Origin: an uncultured Odoribacter sp.
GTDB taxonomy: Bacteria > Bacteroidota > Bacteroidia > Bacteroidales > Marinifilaceae
Direction: 5' to 3'
DNA length: 8,479 nt
Assembly: GCA_934725835.1 (NCBI GenBank)
Contig: CAKVCR010000116.1
Span: 1 to 8,479 of the forward strand
Under the pieces are notes generated by a model that was not told where the DNA came from, did no database searches, and worked only from the letters and a program-made list of their open reading frames with translations. This document shows positions 1 to 5,523 of this stretch, in pieces (position 1 is the first letter of the stretch; each line of letters opens with the position of its first letter). The translations under genes were made by a program, and so were the position numbers.

Positions 1-727
1 GAGTTATCGCCATGTGGGAAACCCCTAACAGGTCTTTCTGGGTGCAGGTGAAGACGTAGACGTTAACGTATTTGTTAGGATCCCACATGAGGGCGGCAAA
101 TTCCGCTTTCTCCTGCGAGAGGAAGTTGTCGGCATTGTAGTAGGCGAGGATGGAGTTCTGTATGCGGTTGATACCGGCTTCCGGCAAGGCTTCTCCGGTG
201 GGAGTTTCAGTGGCTAAGACCAGTTCTACGTTCATGTTGACACTGTTGTGTCCGCCACGGTAGAGGTAGTTGGCACGATCCACCAGCTGATGTAGAACTT
301 CGGCTTTGACGTTTTGTATGCTGTCGTTCTCTTTGCCCTGTTCGTGGATGACATGGAAAATGACCGGCAATTCGTAATGGTAGTCGCTACGAAAGGTGTC
401 CTGAGTGATGGTGACGCTTATTTTGTTAAACTGGCTGATGAGGTGGAGGGAGGCTGAACGTGGCGCTCCGGTGTTGTTGGAGTCGACACTGATGACCAGT
501 TGCTCGGTGTTGTAGCCGCTCTCTTTGTTGACACGACACCAGTCGGCTTCGTTTTCAACATTCCAGTTGGTGTTGCTGTTGACTGTCAGCATCCAGGCTC
601 CGGGGAGACCGGAAAAACTGATGTTGCGTTCGGAGGTTTTCAATACTTGCGGAGCCGGACGGTCTTCTGCACAAGAGAGCATCCACAGCAGCGGAAGCAG
701 GGCTATTATAAGTGGTCTATAGTTCAT
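1..727 (-). CDS. BACON-domain lipoprotein, probable M43-type zinc metalloprotease (partial, 5' part)
   Basis: I translated the minus strand from ATG at 727-725. It stays open for 242 codons and runs off the window edge, so the C-terminus is missing. The N-terminus is a signal peptide: Asn-Tyr-Arg, a Leu/Ile-rich core, then MLSC with the lipid-carrying Cys at residue 19. The next residues, AED, resemble the acidic export signal that sends Bacteroidota lipoproteins to the cell surface. Residues about 37-109 fit a BACON domain: NTNWNV, a second Trp in EADWC, an R-S-A-S strand, and a closing VTITQ. From about 119, ELPVIFHVIHE, a VNMNVEL strand and GINRI match the start of M43 (pappalysin-like) metalloproteases seen as lipoproteins in Bacteroides. 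The HExxH zinc site would lie beyond the window, so the catalytic call is not proven. A strong promoter sits about 26 bases upstream. The gene diverges from the RIC-like gene. Likely role: surface protease acting on host or dietary protein (inference). Confidence 0.72.
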   Translation of the reverse strand, partial: MNYRPLIIALLPLLWMLSCAEDRPAPQVLKTSERNISFSGLPGAWMLTVNSNTNWNVENEADWCRVNKESGYNTEQLVISVDSNNTGAPRSASLHLISQFNKISVTITQDTFRSDYHYELPVIFHVIHEQGKENDSIQNVKAEVLHQLVDRANYLYRGGHNSVNMNVELVLATETPTGEALPEAGINRIQNSILAYYNADNFLSQEKAEFAALMWDPNKYVNVYVFTCTQKDLLGVSHMAIT

Positions 728-752
728 TGCCTTTTCAATTTTGTTTGTGGTA

Positions 753-783
753 CAAAGGTAATAAAAAGTGATGGCTTAACAAA
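753..783 (-). promoter_or_regulatory. Bacteroidota promoter of the lipoprotein gene
   Basis: Read on the minus strand, TTTG (780-783) is followed after exactly 19 bases by TACCTTTG (753-760). This matches the primary Bacteroidota sigma factor pattern TTTG-N19-21-TAnnTTTG at every fixed base. Transcription would start near 746, leaving a leader of roughly 20 bases before the ATG at 727. Confidence 0.82.
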
Positions 784-786
784 ATA

Positions 787-798
787 CCTATTTATAGG
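787..798. repeat. Short inverted repeat between divergent promoters
   Basis: CCTAT and ATAGG form perfect 5-base arms around a TT spacer. The repeat lies just upstream of the minus-strand -33 box and upstream of the plus-strand gene, where an operator could act on either. Arms this short occur often by chance in AT-rich spacers, so regulatory use is a guess. Confidence 0.25.
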
Positions 799-810
799 GA
801 TTGTGTTTTT

Positions 811-842
811 GTTGTAAATTATGTTATTTCGCATATTGTTTG
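811..842 (+). promoter_or_regulatory. Weak candidate promoter of the RIC-like gene
   Basis: GTTG at 811-814 is followed after 20 bases by ATTGTTTG (835-842). Spacing and the TTTG half of the -7 box fit the Bacteroidota pattern, but the leading TA is missing (TA is present one base further out). The start would fall near 849, only about 13 bases before the ATG at 862. It is much weaker than the other three promoters here, so the unit may be weakly expressed or need an activator. Confidence 0.25.
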
Positions 843-861
843 ATTTATTTGAAATGTAGAT

Positions 862-1557
862 ATGAAATATGCCGGAACAGATAAGATGAGTGATTTAATT
901 TGCGAGAATTATAATTTGTTGCTGGTGATGAGCCGGTTCGGAATCTCGCTGGGATTTGGAGATCAGACGGTGGAGCAGGTGTGTGTGCGGCAGGGAGTGC
1001 ATACGGGTACTTTTCTGGCGGTAGTTAATTTTATGGATGACGAGTGTTGTGTGCCGGATGATTTTAGAAAGGAGTTGTCGATAGAGGCTTTGGTGGAGTA
1101 TTTGAGGCGTGCTCATTCGTATTTCCTTGATTTTAAGCTGAAGGCAATCCGCGAGAAATTGGAGGATGCTTTTGTCTGTCCGGAGGATGAGGTGGCAAGG
1201 TTGATTATGAAGTTTTATGATGCTTATGTGCATGAGGTGGAGGCGCATATGGGGTATGAGAATAAGGTGGTGTTTGAGTATGTGGATAAGCTGTTGGGGG
1301 GGGAGTTGTCGGAGGTGTTTAACATCGGGGTGTTTGTGAGAAAACATAATCAGATTGAGACCAAGTTGACGGAGTTGAAGAATATTCTGGTGAAATATTA
1401 TCCTGTAAAGGCTAATAATAATTTGTTGAACAGTGTGTTGTTTGATATTTATGCCTGTGAGAAGGATTTGTGTTCGCACTGTCATGTGGAGGACTATATG
1501 TTTGTGCCTCTGATTATGGAATTGGAAAAGAAAGTTCACGATCATGCAAGAGGATGA
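862..1557 (+). CDS. RIC/YtfE-like hemerythrin-domain di-iron protein
   Basis: This 231-residue cytoplasmic protein has the two-part layout of RIC proteins (YtfE, ScdA), which help restore iron-sulfur centres after nitric oxide or oxidative damage. Residues 8-55 correspond to the ScdA N-terminal (DUF542) region, but the usual Cys-Cys-Gly-Gly is replaced by Gly-Phe-Gly-Asp (31-34). Residues about 75-225 form a hemerythrin-like four-helix domain. The expected iron ligands are visible: H85, H129 with E133, H162, and H206 with E210. Both His/Glu pairs have the same four-residue spacing as in E. coli YtfE. Extra Cys residues lie at 62-63, 204 and 207. The start at 862 is uncertain: ATG at 886 (MSDLIC) has a GGA-containing stretch upstream and would drop eight residues. 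The gene overlaps the next one by 14 bases, implying translational coupling. A run of eight G lies inside the coding region. The fold and ligands are well supported; exact function (repair, NO or O2 sensing) is inference. Confidence 0.85.
   Translation: MKYAGTDKMSDLICENYNLLLVMSRFGISLGFGDQTVEQVCVRQGVHTGTFLAVVNFMDDECCVPDDFRKELSIEALVEYLRRAHSYFLDFKLKAIREKLEDAFVCPEDEVARLIMKFYDAYVHEVEAHMGYENKVVFEYVDKLLGGELSEVFNIGVFVRKHNQIETKLTELKNILVKYYPVKANNNLLNSVLFDIYACEKDLCSHCHVEDYMFVPLIMELEKKVHDHARG
1296..1303 (+). repeat. Eight-G homopolymer inside the RIC-like coding region
   Basis: Eight consecutive G encode part of Leu-Gly-Gly-Glu, around residues 145-148, in the helical region between the E133 and H162 ligands. 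Gly-Gly could be written without such a run. Tracts of this length can slip during replication, and a one-base change would remove the last ligands (H162, H206, E210). The gene is in frame here. Confidence 0.6.
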
Positions 1558-2156
1558 TGTTTTAAAGGTATCGATTGCTGAGACTTCGGTGATTGTGCGA
1601 AGCGGATTGGCATTGGTGTTGAAGCGTATGCAGAATGAAGATTTTGCCGATTGAGGTGGTGTCGCAGGAAGCTTTGACCGACTGTATGCGTCTGCATAGT
1701 CCGGATGTTTTGATTATCAATCCGGCTTTCCCCGGGTATTTTGATGTAAGGAAGTTTAAGGATGACCCGGTGCATGGAGGGGTGAAATGTGTGGCATTGT
1801 TGTGTTCGGTGGGGGATAATTCGATGTTGAAGTTTTATGATGGGACTTTTTCGCTGTATGATGACCCGGAGGTGTTGAAGGAGAAATTGCACCGTCTGAT
1901 GGATGTGTCTGATGCAGAGGAGGAGACCGGAGGTACGGATGTGTTGAGTGGGCGTGAGAAGGAGATTGTTATGTGTGTGGTGAAGGGGATGACGAACAAG
2001 GAGATTGCGGATGCGCTGTTTCTGTCGACGCATACAGTGATTACTCATCGCAGGAATATTGCCCGGAAGCTACAGATTCATAGTCCGGCAGGTCTGACGA
2101 TTTATGCGATTGTGAACAAATTGGTTGAAATACAGGATATTAAGGATTATTTATAA
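1544..2156 (+). pseudogene. NarL/LuxR-type orphan response regulator, apparently frameshifted
   Basis: Translation from ATG 1544, inside the end of the RIC-like gene, gives 36 residues ending at TGA 1652-1654. VSIAETSVIVRSGLALVLKRM in it, minus its last residue, is a receiver strand-helix start. The rest lies one frame over, from about 1635 to the stop at 2154-2156, giving 173 residues if started at ATG 1635. Joining them by ignoring one base near 1634-1637 gives about 203 residues, normal for a NarL-type regulator. In the downstream part, PDVLIINPAFPG is the strand that normally carries the phospho-acceptor Asp, here Asn. LSGREKEIVMCVVKGMTNKE opens a complete LuxR-type helix-turn-helix (residues about 104-165 of the 173). 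The acidic pair of strand 1 is also lost (AET). The protein is therefore a phosphorylation-independent DNA-binding regulator coupled to the RIC-like protein. The break may be a true mutation, a sequencing error, or an arrangement with restart at ATG 1635, which lies upstream of the TGA. The DNA-binding half could still be made. It recalls orphan LuxR regulators of Bacteroidales such as P. gingivalis CdhR (from memory, not tested). Confidence 0.75.
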
Positions 2157-2195
2157 GTTCTGTCTTTAGAAAATAATAACTTGGCGGGTTGATTG

Positions 2196-2226
2196 TTTGT
2201 GTGTTGGAAATTTATTTATATCTTTG
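2196..2226 (+). promoter_or_regulatory. Bacteroidota promoter of rho
   Basis: TTTG at 2196-2199 is followed after 19 bases by TATCTTTG (2219-2226), a full match to TTTG-N19-21-TAnnTTTG. The start would fall near 2233, giving a leader of about 70 bases before the rho ATG at 2305. rho is therefore not dependent on the upstream regulator unit. Confidence 0.85.
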
Positions 2227-2241
2227 CAGCAGTTTCAATTC

Positions 2242-2261
2242 CACCTGTTTCTATGCAGGTG
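2242..2261 (+). promoter_or_regulatory. Hairpin in the rho leader
   Basis: CACCTG (2242-2247) and CAGGTG (2256-2261) are perfect 6-base complementary arms around an 8-base loop, near the 5' end of the predicted rho mRNA. No U-run follows, so it is not a simple terminator. rho is autoregulated in several bacteria by early termination in its leader; whether this hairpin takes part in such control is inference. Confidence 0.4.
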
Positions 2262-2284
2262 ATTATACTACGAATTAAAATATA

Positions 2285-2297
2285 CTTAATCCTTAAG
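2285..2297 (+). repeat. Small inverted repeat just before the rho start codon
   Basis: CTTAA and TTAAG flank TCC, ending 7 bases before the rho ATG. The stem is AT-rich and weak, but it lies where it could affect ribosome access. Low confidence that it has a role. Confidence 0.25.
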
Positions 2298-2304
2298 ATA
2301 GTCT

Positions 2305-4137
2305 ATGTACGACATTCTGCAACTTAATGACAAATTACTGGCAGATTTGCGGGTAATTGCAAAAACGTTAAATATCAAACGTGTAGAATCTTATAAGAAA
2401 CAAGAGCTGATATACAAAATTCTTGACCAACAGGCATTGGTGGCTGCACAAGCTGCGCCTATTGAGGAGGAGCACGTTGAGACAGCACAGAAAGAATCTG
2501 CTGCCGAGAAGAAGGAAAGAAAACAACGAGCCCGTGTGGTGAGGGGCAGCGTGGAGAAAGTGGGGGATTCCAAAGGCGGCGTCGGTAAGTTTGTGCCTCA
2601 AAATAGTGAGGCGATAAAGCCTGAAATGAAGAGTGAGGAGGTGAAGAATGAAGGGGGGAGTGAAAATGTGGCAACTCCAGAGGTGAAGCAGGAGAGCCGA
2701 CCGGCAGAACAGCCTCGTCGTGAGGAGCGCCGCCGTGAAGATTTTAAGCAGAAGACCTCTCAACGAGAGGAACGTAGAGAGCCCTCTAATAATAAGCAGA
2801 ATATTCAAAAAGAAAATGTGCAGAAGGAGAAGCGTCATTTTATACATCAGGACATTATAGAGCAGGATTTGGATCTTGATTTGCCGGAAGAAAATTTTGA
2901 AGGTGATGTGGCTGATGTTCAAATGGAGAATGTGAATCTGTATGTCGGCGATGAGAATGAGGACAATATTAATGCCAACCGGATGCGTTTTGACAAACGT
3001 GATAAGTATTATGAATTTGAAGGTATTATTTTGAATTCCGGTGTGCTGGAGATTATGCCTGACGGTTACGGTTTTTTGCGTTCGCCGGATTATAATTATC
3101 TGAACTCGCCGGATGATATATATGTATCGCAAAGCCAGATTAAGTTGTTCGGACTTCAGACCGGCGATACGGTGGAGGGTACTGTGCGACCACCGAAAGA
3201 GGGTGAAAAGTATTTCCCGTTGATTAAGGTGGAAAAGATTAACGGCAAAACGCCGGATGCAGTGCGTGACCGGATTCCGTTTGACCACCTGACTCCTTTG
3301 TTCCCGGATGAGAAGTTTAATATTACCGGTAACGGGAAGGCAACGCTTTCAACTAGAGTGGTGGATATGTTTGCTCCTATAGGGAAAGGACAACGCGGTT
3401 TGATTGTGGCGCAGCCGAAGACCGGTAAGACGGTGTTGTTGAAGGAGATTGCCAATGCTATCGCTGCAAATCACCCGGAGGTGTATCTGATTATCCTGTT
3501 GATTGACGAACGTCCGGAGGAGGTGACGGATATGGCCCGCAGTGTGAGAGCTGAGGTGATTTCGTCTACGTTCGACGAGCCGGCAGAGAGACACGTGAAG
3601 GTGGCTAATATTGTGTTGGAAAAGGCGAAGAGAATGGTGGAATGCGGGCACGATGTGGTGATTTTGCTTGACTCGATTACTCGACTGGCCCGTGCGTATA
3701 ATACAGTGTCGCCTGCTTCCGGAAAGGTGTTGTCAGGTGGTGTGGATGCCAATGCGCTGCATAAGCCGAAGCGTTTCTTCGGTGCTGCCCGCAATATTGA
3801 AAACGGAGGTTCTTTGACGATTTTGGCTACTGCTTTGACTGAAACAGGCTCGAAGATGGATGATGTAATCTTTGAGGAGTTTAAGGGTACCGGTAATATG
3901 GAGTTGCAGCTTGATCGCAAGTTGGCCAATAAGCGTATTTACCCGGCTGTAGATATTACAGCTTCGAGCACACGACGCGAAGATTTGCTGTTGGAGGATT
4001 ATGTGCTTAACAGAATCTGGATTTTACGCAATTATCTGACAGATATGAATTCAGTGGAAGCTATGCAGTTTGTGAAAGACCGTTTGGAAAAGACTCAGTC
4101 GAATGAGGAGTTTTTGATTTCGATGAATGACAAATAA
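2305..4137 (+). CDS. rho: Transcription termination factor Rho with long disordered insertion
   Basis: Rho is the hexameric RNA-dependent ATPase that ends transcription. At 610 residues it is far longer than E. coli Rho (419). Residues 1-45 are the N-terminal helical domain. About 50-235 are a low-complexity, predicted disordered insertion: a Lys/Glu/Arg/Gln-rich part (about 55-178), then an acidic part (about 182-222). The RNA-binding cold-shock domain follows (about 238-315, with DGYGFLRSPDYNYL). The ATPase core is intact: Walker A AQPKTGKT (369-376), LIDERPEEVTD with the conserved Glu402, Walker B VVILLDSITRLARAYN with Asp456, the Q/R-loop region SGGVDANALHKPKRFFGAAR (477-496), and the C-terminal GTGNMELQLDR stretch. 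The start is set by MYDILQLNDK, typical for Bacteroides Rho. It is transcribed from its own promoter with a structured leader, and a hairpin terminator follows. Published work on B. thetaiotaomicron Rho links such an insertion to phase-separated condensates and gut fitness; here that role is inferred. Confidence 0.98.
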   Translation: MYDILQLNDKLLADLRVIAKTLNIKRVESYKKQELIYKILDQQALVAAQAAPIEEEHVETAQKESAAEKKERKQRARVVRGSVEKVGDSKGGVGKFVPQNSEAIKPEMKSEEVKNEGGSENVATPEVKQESRPAEQPRREERRREDFKQKTSQREERREPSNNKQNIQKENVQKEKRHFIHQDIIEQDLDLDLPEENFEGDVADVQMENVNLYVGDENEDNINANRMRFDKRDKYYEFEGIILNSGVLEIMPDGYGFLRSPDYNYLNSPDDIYVSQSQIKLFGLQTGDTVEGTVRPPKEGEKYFPLIKVEKINGKTPDAVRDRIPFDHLTPLFPDEKFNITGNGKATLSTRVVDMFAPIGKGQRGLIVAQPKTGKTVLLKEIANAIAANHPEVYLIILLIDERPEEVTDMARSVRAEVISSTFDEPAERHVKVANIVLEKAKRMVECGHDVVILLDSITRLARAYNTVSPASGKVLSGGVDANALHKPKRFFGAARNIENGGSLTILATALTETGSKMDDVIFEEFKGTGNMELQLDRKLANKRIYPAVDITASSTRREDLLLEDYVLNRIWILRNYLTDMNSVEAMQFVKDRLEKTQSNEEFLISMNDK

Positions 4138-4162
4138 TTGTATGTTAGCATAATATCTCGGA

Positions 4163-4198
4163 GAGGACAGTGGATAGACTACTGTCCTCGTTTGTTTA
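4163..4198 (+). terminator. Intrinsic-type terminator after rho
   Basis: GAGGACAGT (4163-4171) pairs perfectly with ACTGTCCTC (4181-4189). The stem can be extended inwards by a G-U and a G-C pair to 11 pairs around a 5-base loop. A T-rich stretch, TTTGTTT, follows directly at 4191-4197. It lies 26 bases after the rho stop and before the next promoter, so it probably ends the rho transcript. Confidence 0.8.
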
Positions 4199-4243
4199 TA
4201 ATATGTATAAATAGCAAGTTGTTTTGAAAATTGTCATCTCTGG

Positions 4244-4275
4244 ATTGCAATTTATGGATAAGTGTTTTATCTTTG
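4244..4275 (+). promoter_or_regulatory. Bacteroidota promoter of the AAA ATPase gene
   Basis: ATTG at 4244-4247 is followed after 20 bases by TATCTTTG (4268-4275), the same -7 octamer as the rho promoter. The expected start is near 4282, leaving only about 12 bases before the ATG at 4294, so the mRNA would have a very short leader. Confidence 0.78.
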
Positions 4276-4284
4276 CATTGCAAA
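4272..4284. promoter_or_regulatory. Palindrome over the -7 box and start site of the ATPase gene
   Basis: TTTGCA (4272-4277) and TGCAAA (4279-4284) are perfect 6-base arms around a single T. The element covers the end of the -7 box and the likely start site. ATTGCAA occurs here (4277-4283) and again at 4244-4250 over the -33 box, 33 bases away or about three helical turns. That geometry suits a repressor operator, but binding is not shown. Confidence 0.4.
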
Positions 4285-4293
4285 AGATGATAT

Positions 4294-5472
4294 ATGGACA
4301 GTTTGATTACAACACATACGACTCTGTTAAAGGAACGTACTTTTTCTATCCGACGAGGTTTGTTGGATGTGATTGACCGCAGTAGCCGGTTGATTGCTGT
4401 GAAAGGTAGCCGGGGGGTTGGCAAGACCAGTTTTCTGTTAGATTACGGGAAGGAGTTCCATGCCGGAGAGAAATCGTGTCTGTATGTGAATATCAATAAT
4501 CTGTTTATTGTGTATGACGGGCTTTTCCATTTTGTGGAGTATTTTTATAAGTTGGGAGGAAAAGTGCTGTTGTTGGATCAGGTGCATAAGTATCCGGAAT
4601 GGGATCGGGAACTGCGGGAGTGTTATGATGCTTTCCCTGATTTGCAGATTGTCTTTACCGCTTCGTCTATTGTGCGTATCAAATCGAATCCTTATTTGAA
4701 GGGTGTGGTGGATATGTATAATTTGAACGGTCTTTCCTTTCGGGAGTTTCTGGAGTTGGAAACCGGTAAGAAGTTTCCAGTCTATTCTTTTGAGGAAATT
4801 GTGGAGAATCATGAGGAAATTGTAGAGAAAGTGTTGAAGGAGGTGCGTCCTTTGGCTTATTTCCATGATTATCTGAAGTATGGGTATTATCCGATATATT
4901 TGGAGCAGAAGTCGCATATCGATTATTTGCTGAAGAATATTAATCTGACGCTGGAATTTGATATTCCCTATGCGAATCAGATTGAGTTGAAATATTTAGT
5001 GAAGTTGAAGCAGCTGTTGTATGTGGCTGCTGTGGATAAGTCGTGCAGTGTGAATGTCAGCAAGCTGAGTGCTGCAATCGGTGTGTCGAGGGCTACGGTG
5101 TTGAACTATCTGAATTATATGAAGAACGCCAGGTTGTTGACGCTGCTTTATGAGGAGGGAAATGATGATGATTGTGGTAAGAAACCTAAGAAAATGTATA
5201 TGCATAATCCGAATCTGCTGAATGCTGTGTGTCTGGATGAGGTGAATCCTGTGGTGCTGAACAAGTCGTTCTTTTTGAGTCAGGTGCGTCCGATGGCAAA
5301 AATCAATTATACGGAGCAAGCGGATTTTCTGGTGGACGGTGTGTATCGTGTGGCTGTGTGTCAGGAAGGAAAAGGCAAGAGGTGGGATACTTCTGTCGTC
5401 GTGATGGAGGATATGATTGAGAGGGGAAATGGGAATGTGATTCCGCTCTGGCTGGCAGGGTTCACTTATTGA
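4294..5472 (+). CDS. AAA_14/DUF4143-type P-loop ATPase
   Basis: This 392-residue protein belongs to the broad family of prokaryotic ATPases with an AAA_14 domain and a DUF4143 C-terminus. Its members are common in Bacteroides and mostly uncharacterised. Walker A is GSRGVGKT (38-45). Walker B is KVLLLDQVHKYPEW (90-103); the family usually has Asp-Glu here, but this protein has Asp95-Gln96. FTASS (121-125) is the sensor-like strand, usually FTGSS. NLNGLSFREFLEL (143-155) is a family landmark. Residues about 252-286 form a winged-helix segment (KLSAAIGVSRATVLNYLNYM). MYMHNPNLLNAV (301-312) and ADFLVDGVYRVAV (343-355) match the C-terminal part, in which many relatives carry a nuclease-like fold; no clear catalytic set is visible here. 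It has no signal peptide or membrane segment, so it is cytoplasmic. It has its own promoter, 51 bases separate it from nifJ, and no terminator is seen between them. No function is assigned; mobile-element or toxin-like roles suggested for relatives are not supported by this context. Confidence 0.85.
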   Translation: MDSLITTHTTLLKERTFSIRRGLLDVIDRSSRLIAVKGSRGVGKTSFLLDYGKEFHAGEKSCLYVNINNLFIVYDGLFHFVEYFYKLGGKVLLLDQVHKYPEWDRELRECYDAFPDLQIVFTASSIVRIKSNPYLKGVVDMYNLNGLSFREFLELETGKKFPVYSFEEIVENHEEIVEKVLKEVRPLAYFHDYLKYGYYPIYLEQKSHIDYLLKNINLTLEFDIPYANQIELKYLVKLKQLLYVAAVDKSCSVNVSKLSAAIGVSRATVLNYLNYMKNARLLTLLYEEGNDDDCGKKPKKMYMHNPNLLNAVCLDEVNPVVLNKSFFLSQVRPMAKINYTEQADFLVDGVYRVAVCQEGKGKRWDTSVVVMEDMIERGNGNVIPLWLAGFTY

Positions 5473-5523
5473 TAGAATGAGAATGTTATATAAATAATAT
5501 TGAATTAGTTTAATTAGAAAACG

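Noticed and set aside
500..817. Plus-strand open frame of 105 codons opposite the lipoprotein gene
   Set aside because: It lies over a convincing minus-strand gene with signal peptide and BACON domain, has no recognisable protein features, and runs across that gene's promoter.
820..836. TATG...CATA inverted repeat upstream of the RIC-like gene
   Set aside because: Four-base arms with an 8-base spacer in AT-rich DNA are expected by chance.
895..1545. Long minus-strand open frame (216 codons) opposite the RIC-like gene
   Set aside because: The translation is rich in His, Ile and Leu as expected of the complement of a GTG/GAT-rich gene; the plus strand has clear iron-ligand motifs and there is no promoter for the minus frame.
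1544..1660. Programmed ribosomal frameshifting as the explanation for the split regulator
   Set aside because: Neither a slippery sequence nor a stimulating structure is evident at the junction. A mutation, sequencing error or reinitiation at ATG 1635 is simpler. Kept only as an alternative.
2368..3288. Long minus-strand open frame (306 codons) opposite rho
   Set aside because: Complement of the low-complexity charged rho region and RNA-binding domain. Its hydrophobic, Leu-rich translation is a by-product of Glu/Lys codons on the other strand.
5473..5523. Possible nifJ promoter (TAGTTTAA near 5506-5513)
   Set aside because: It matches the -7 pattern only partly, has no TTG at the right -33 distance, and would leave a leader of only a few bases.
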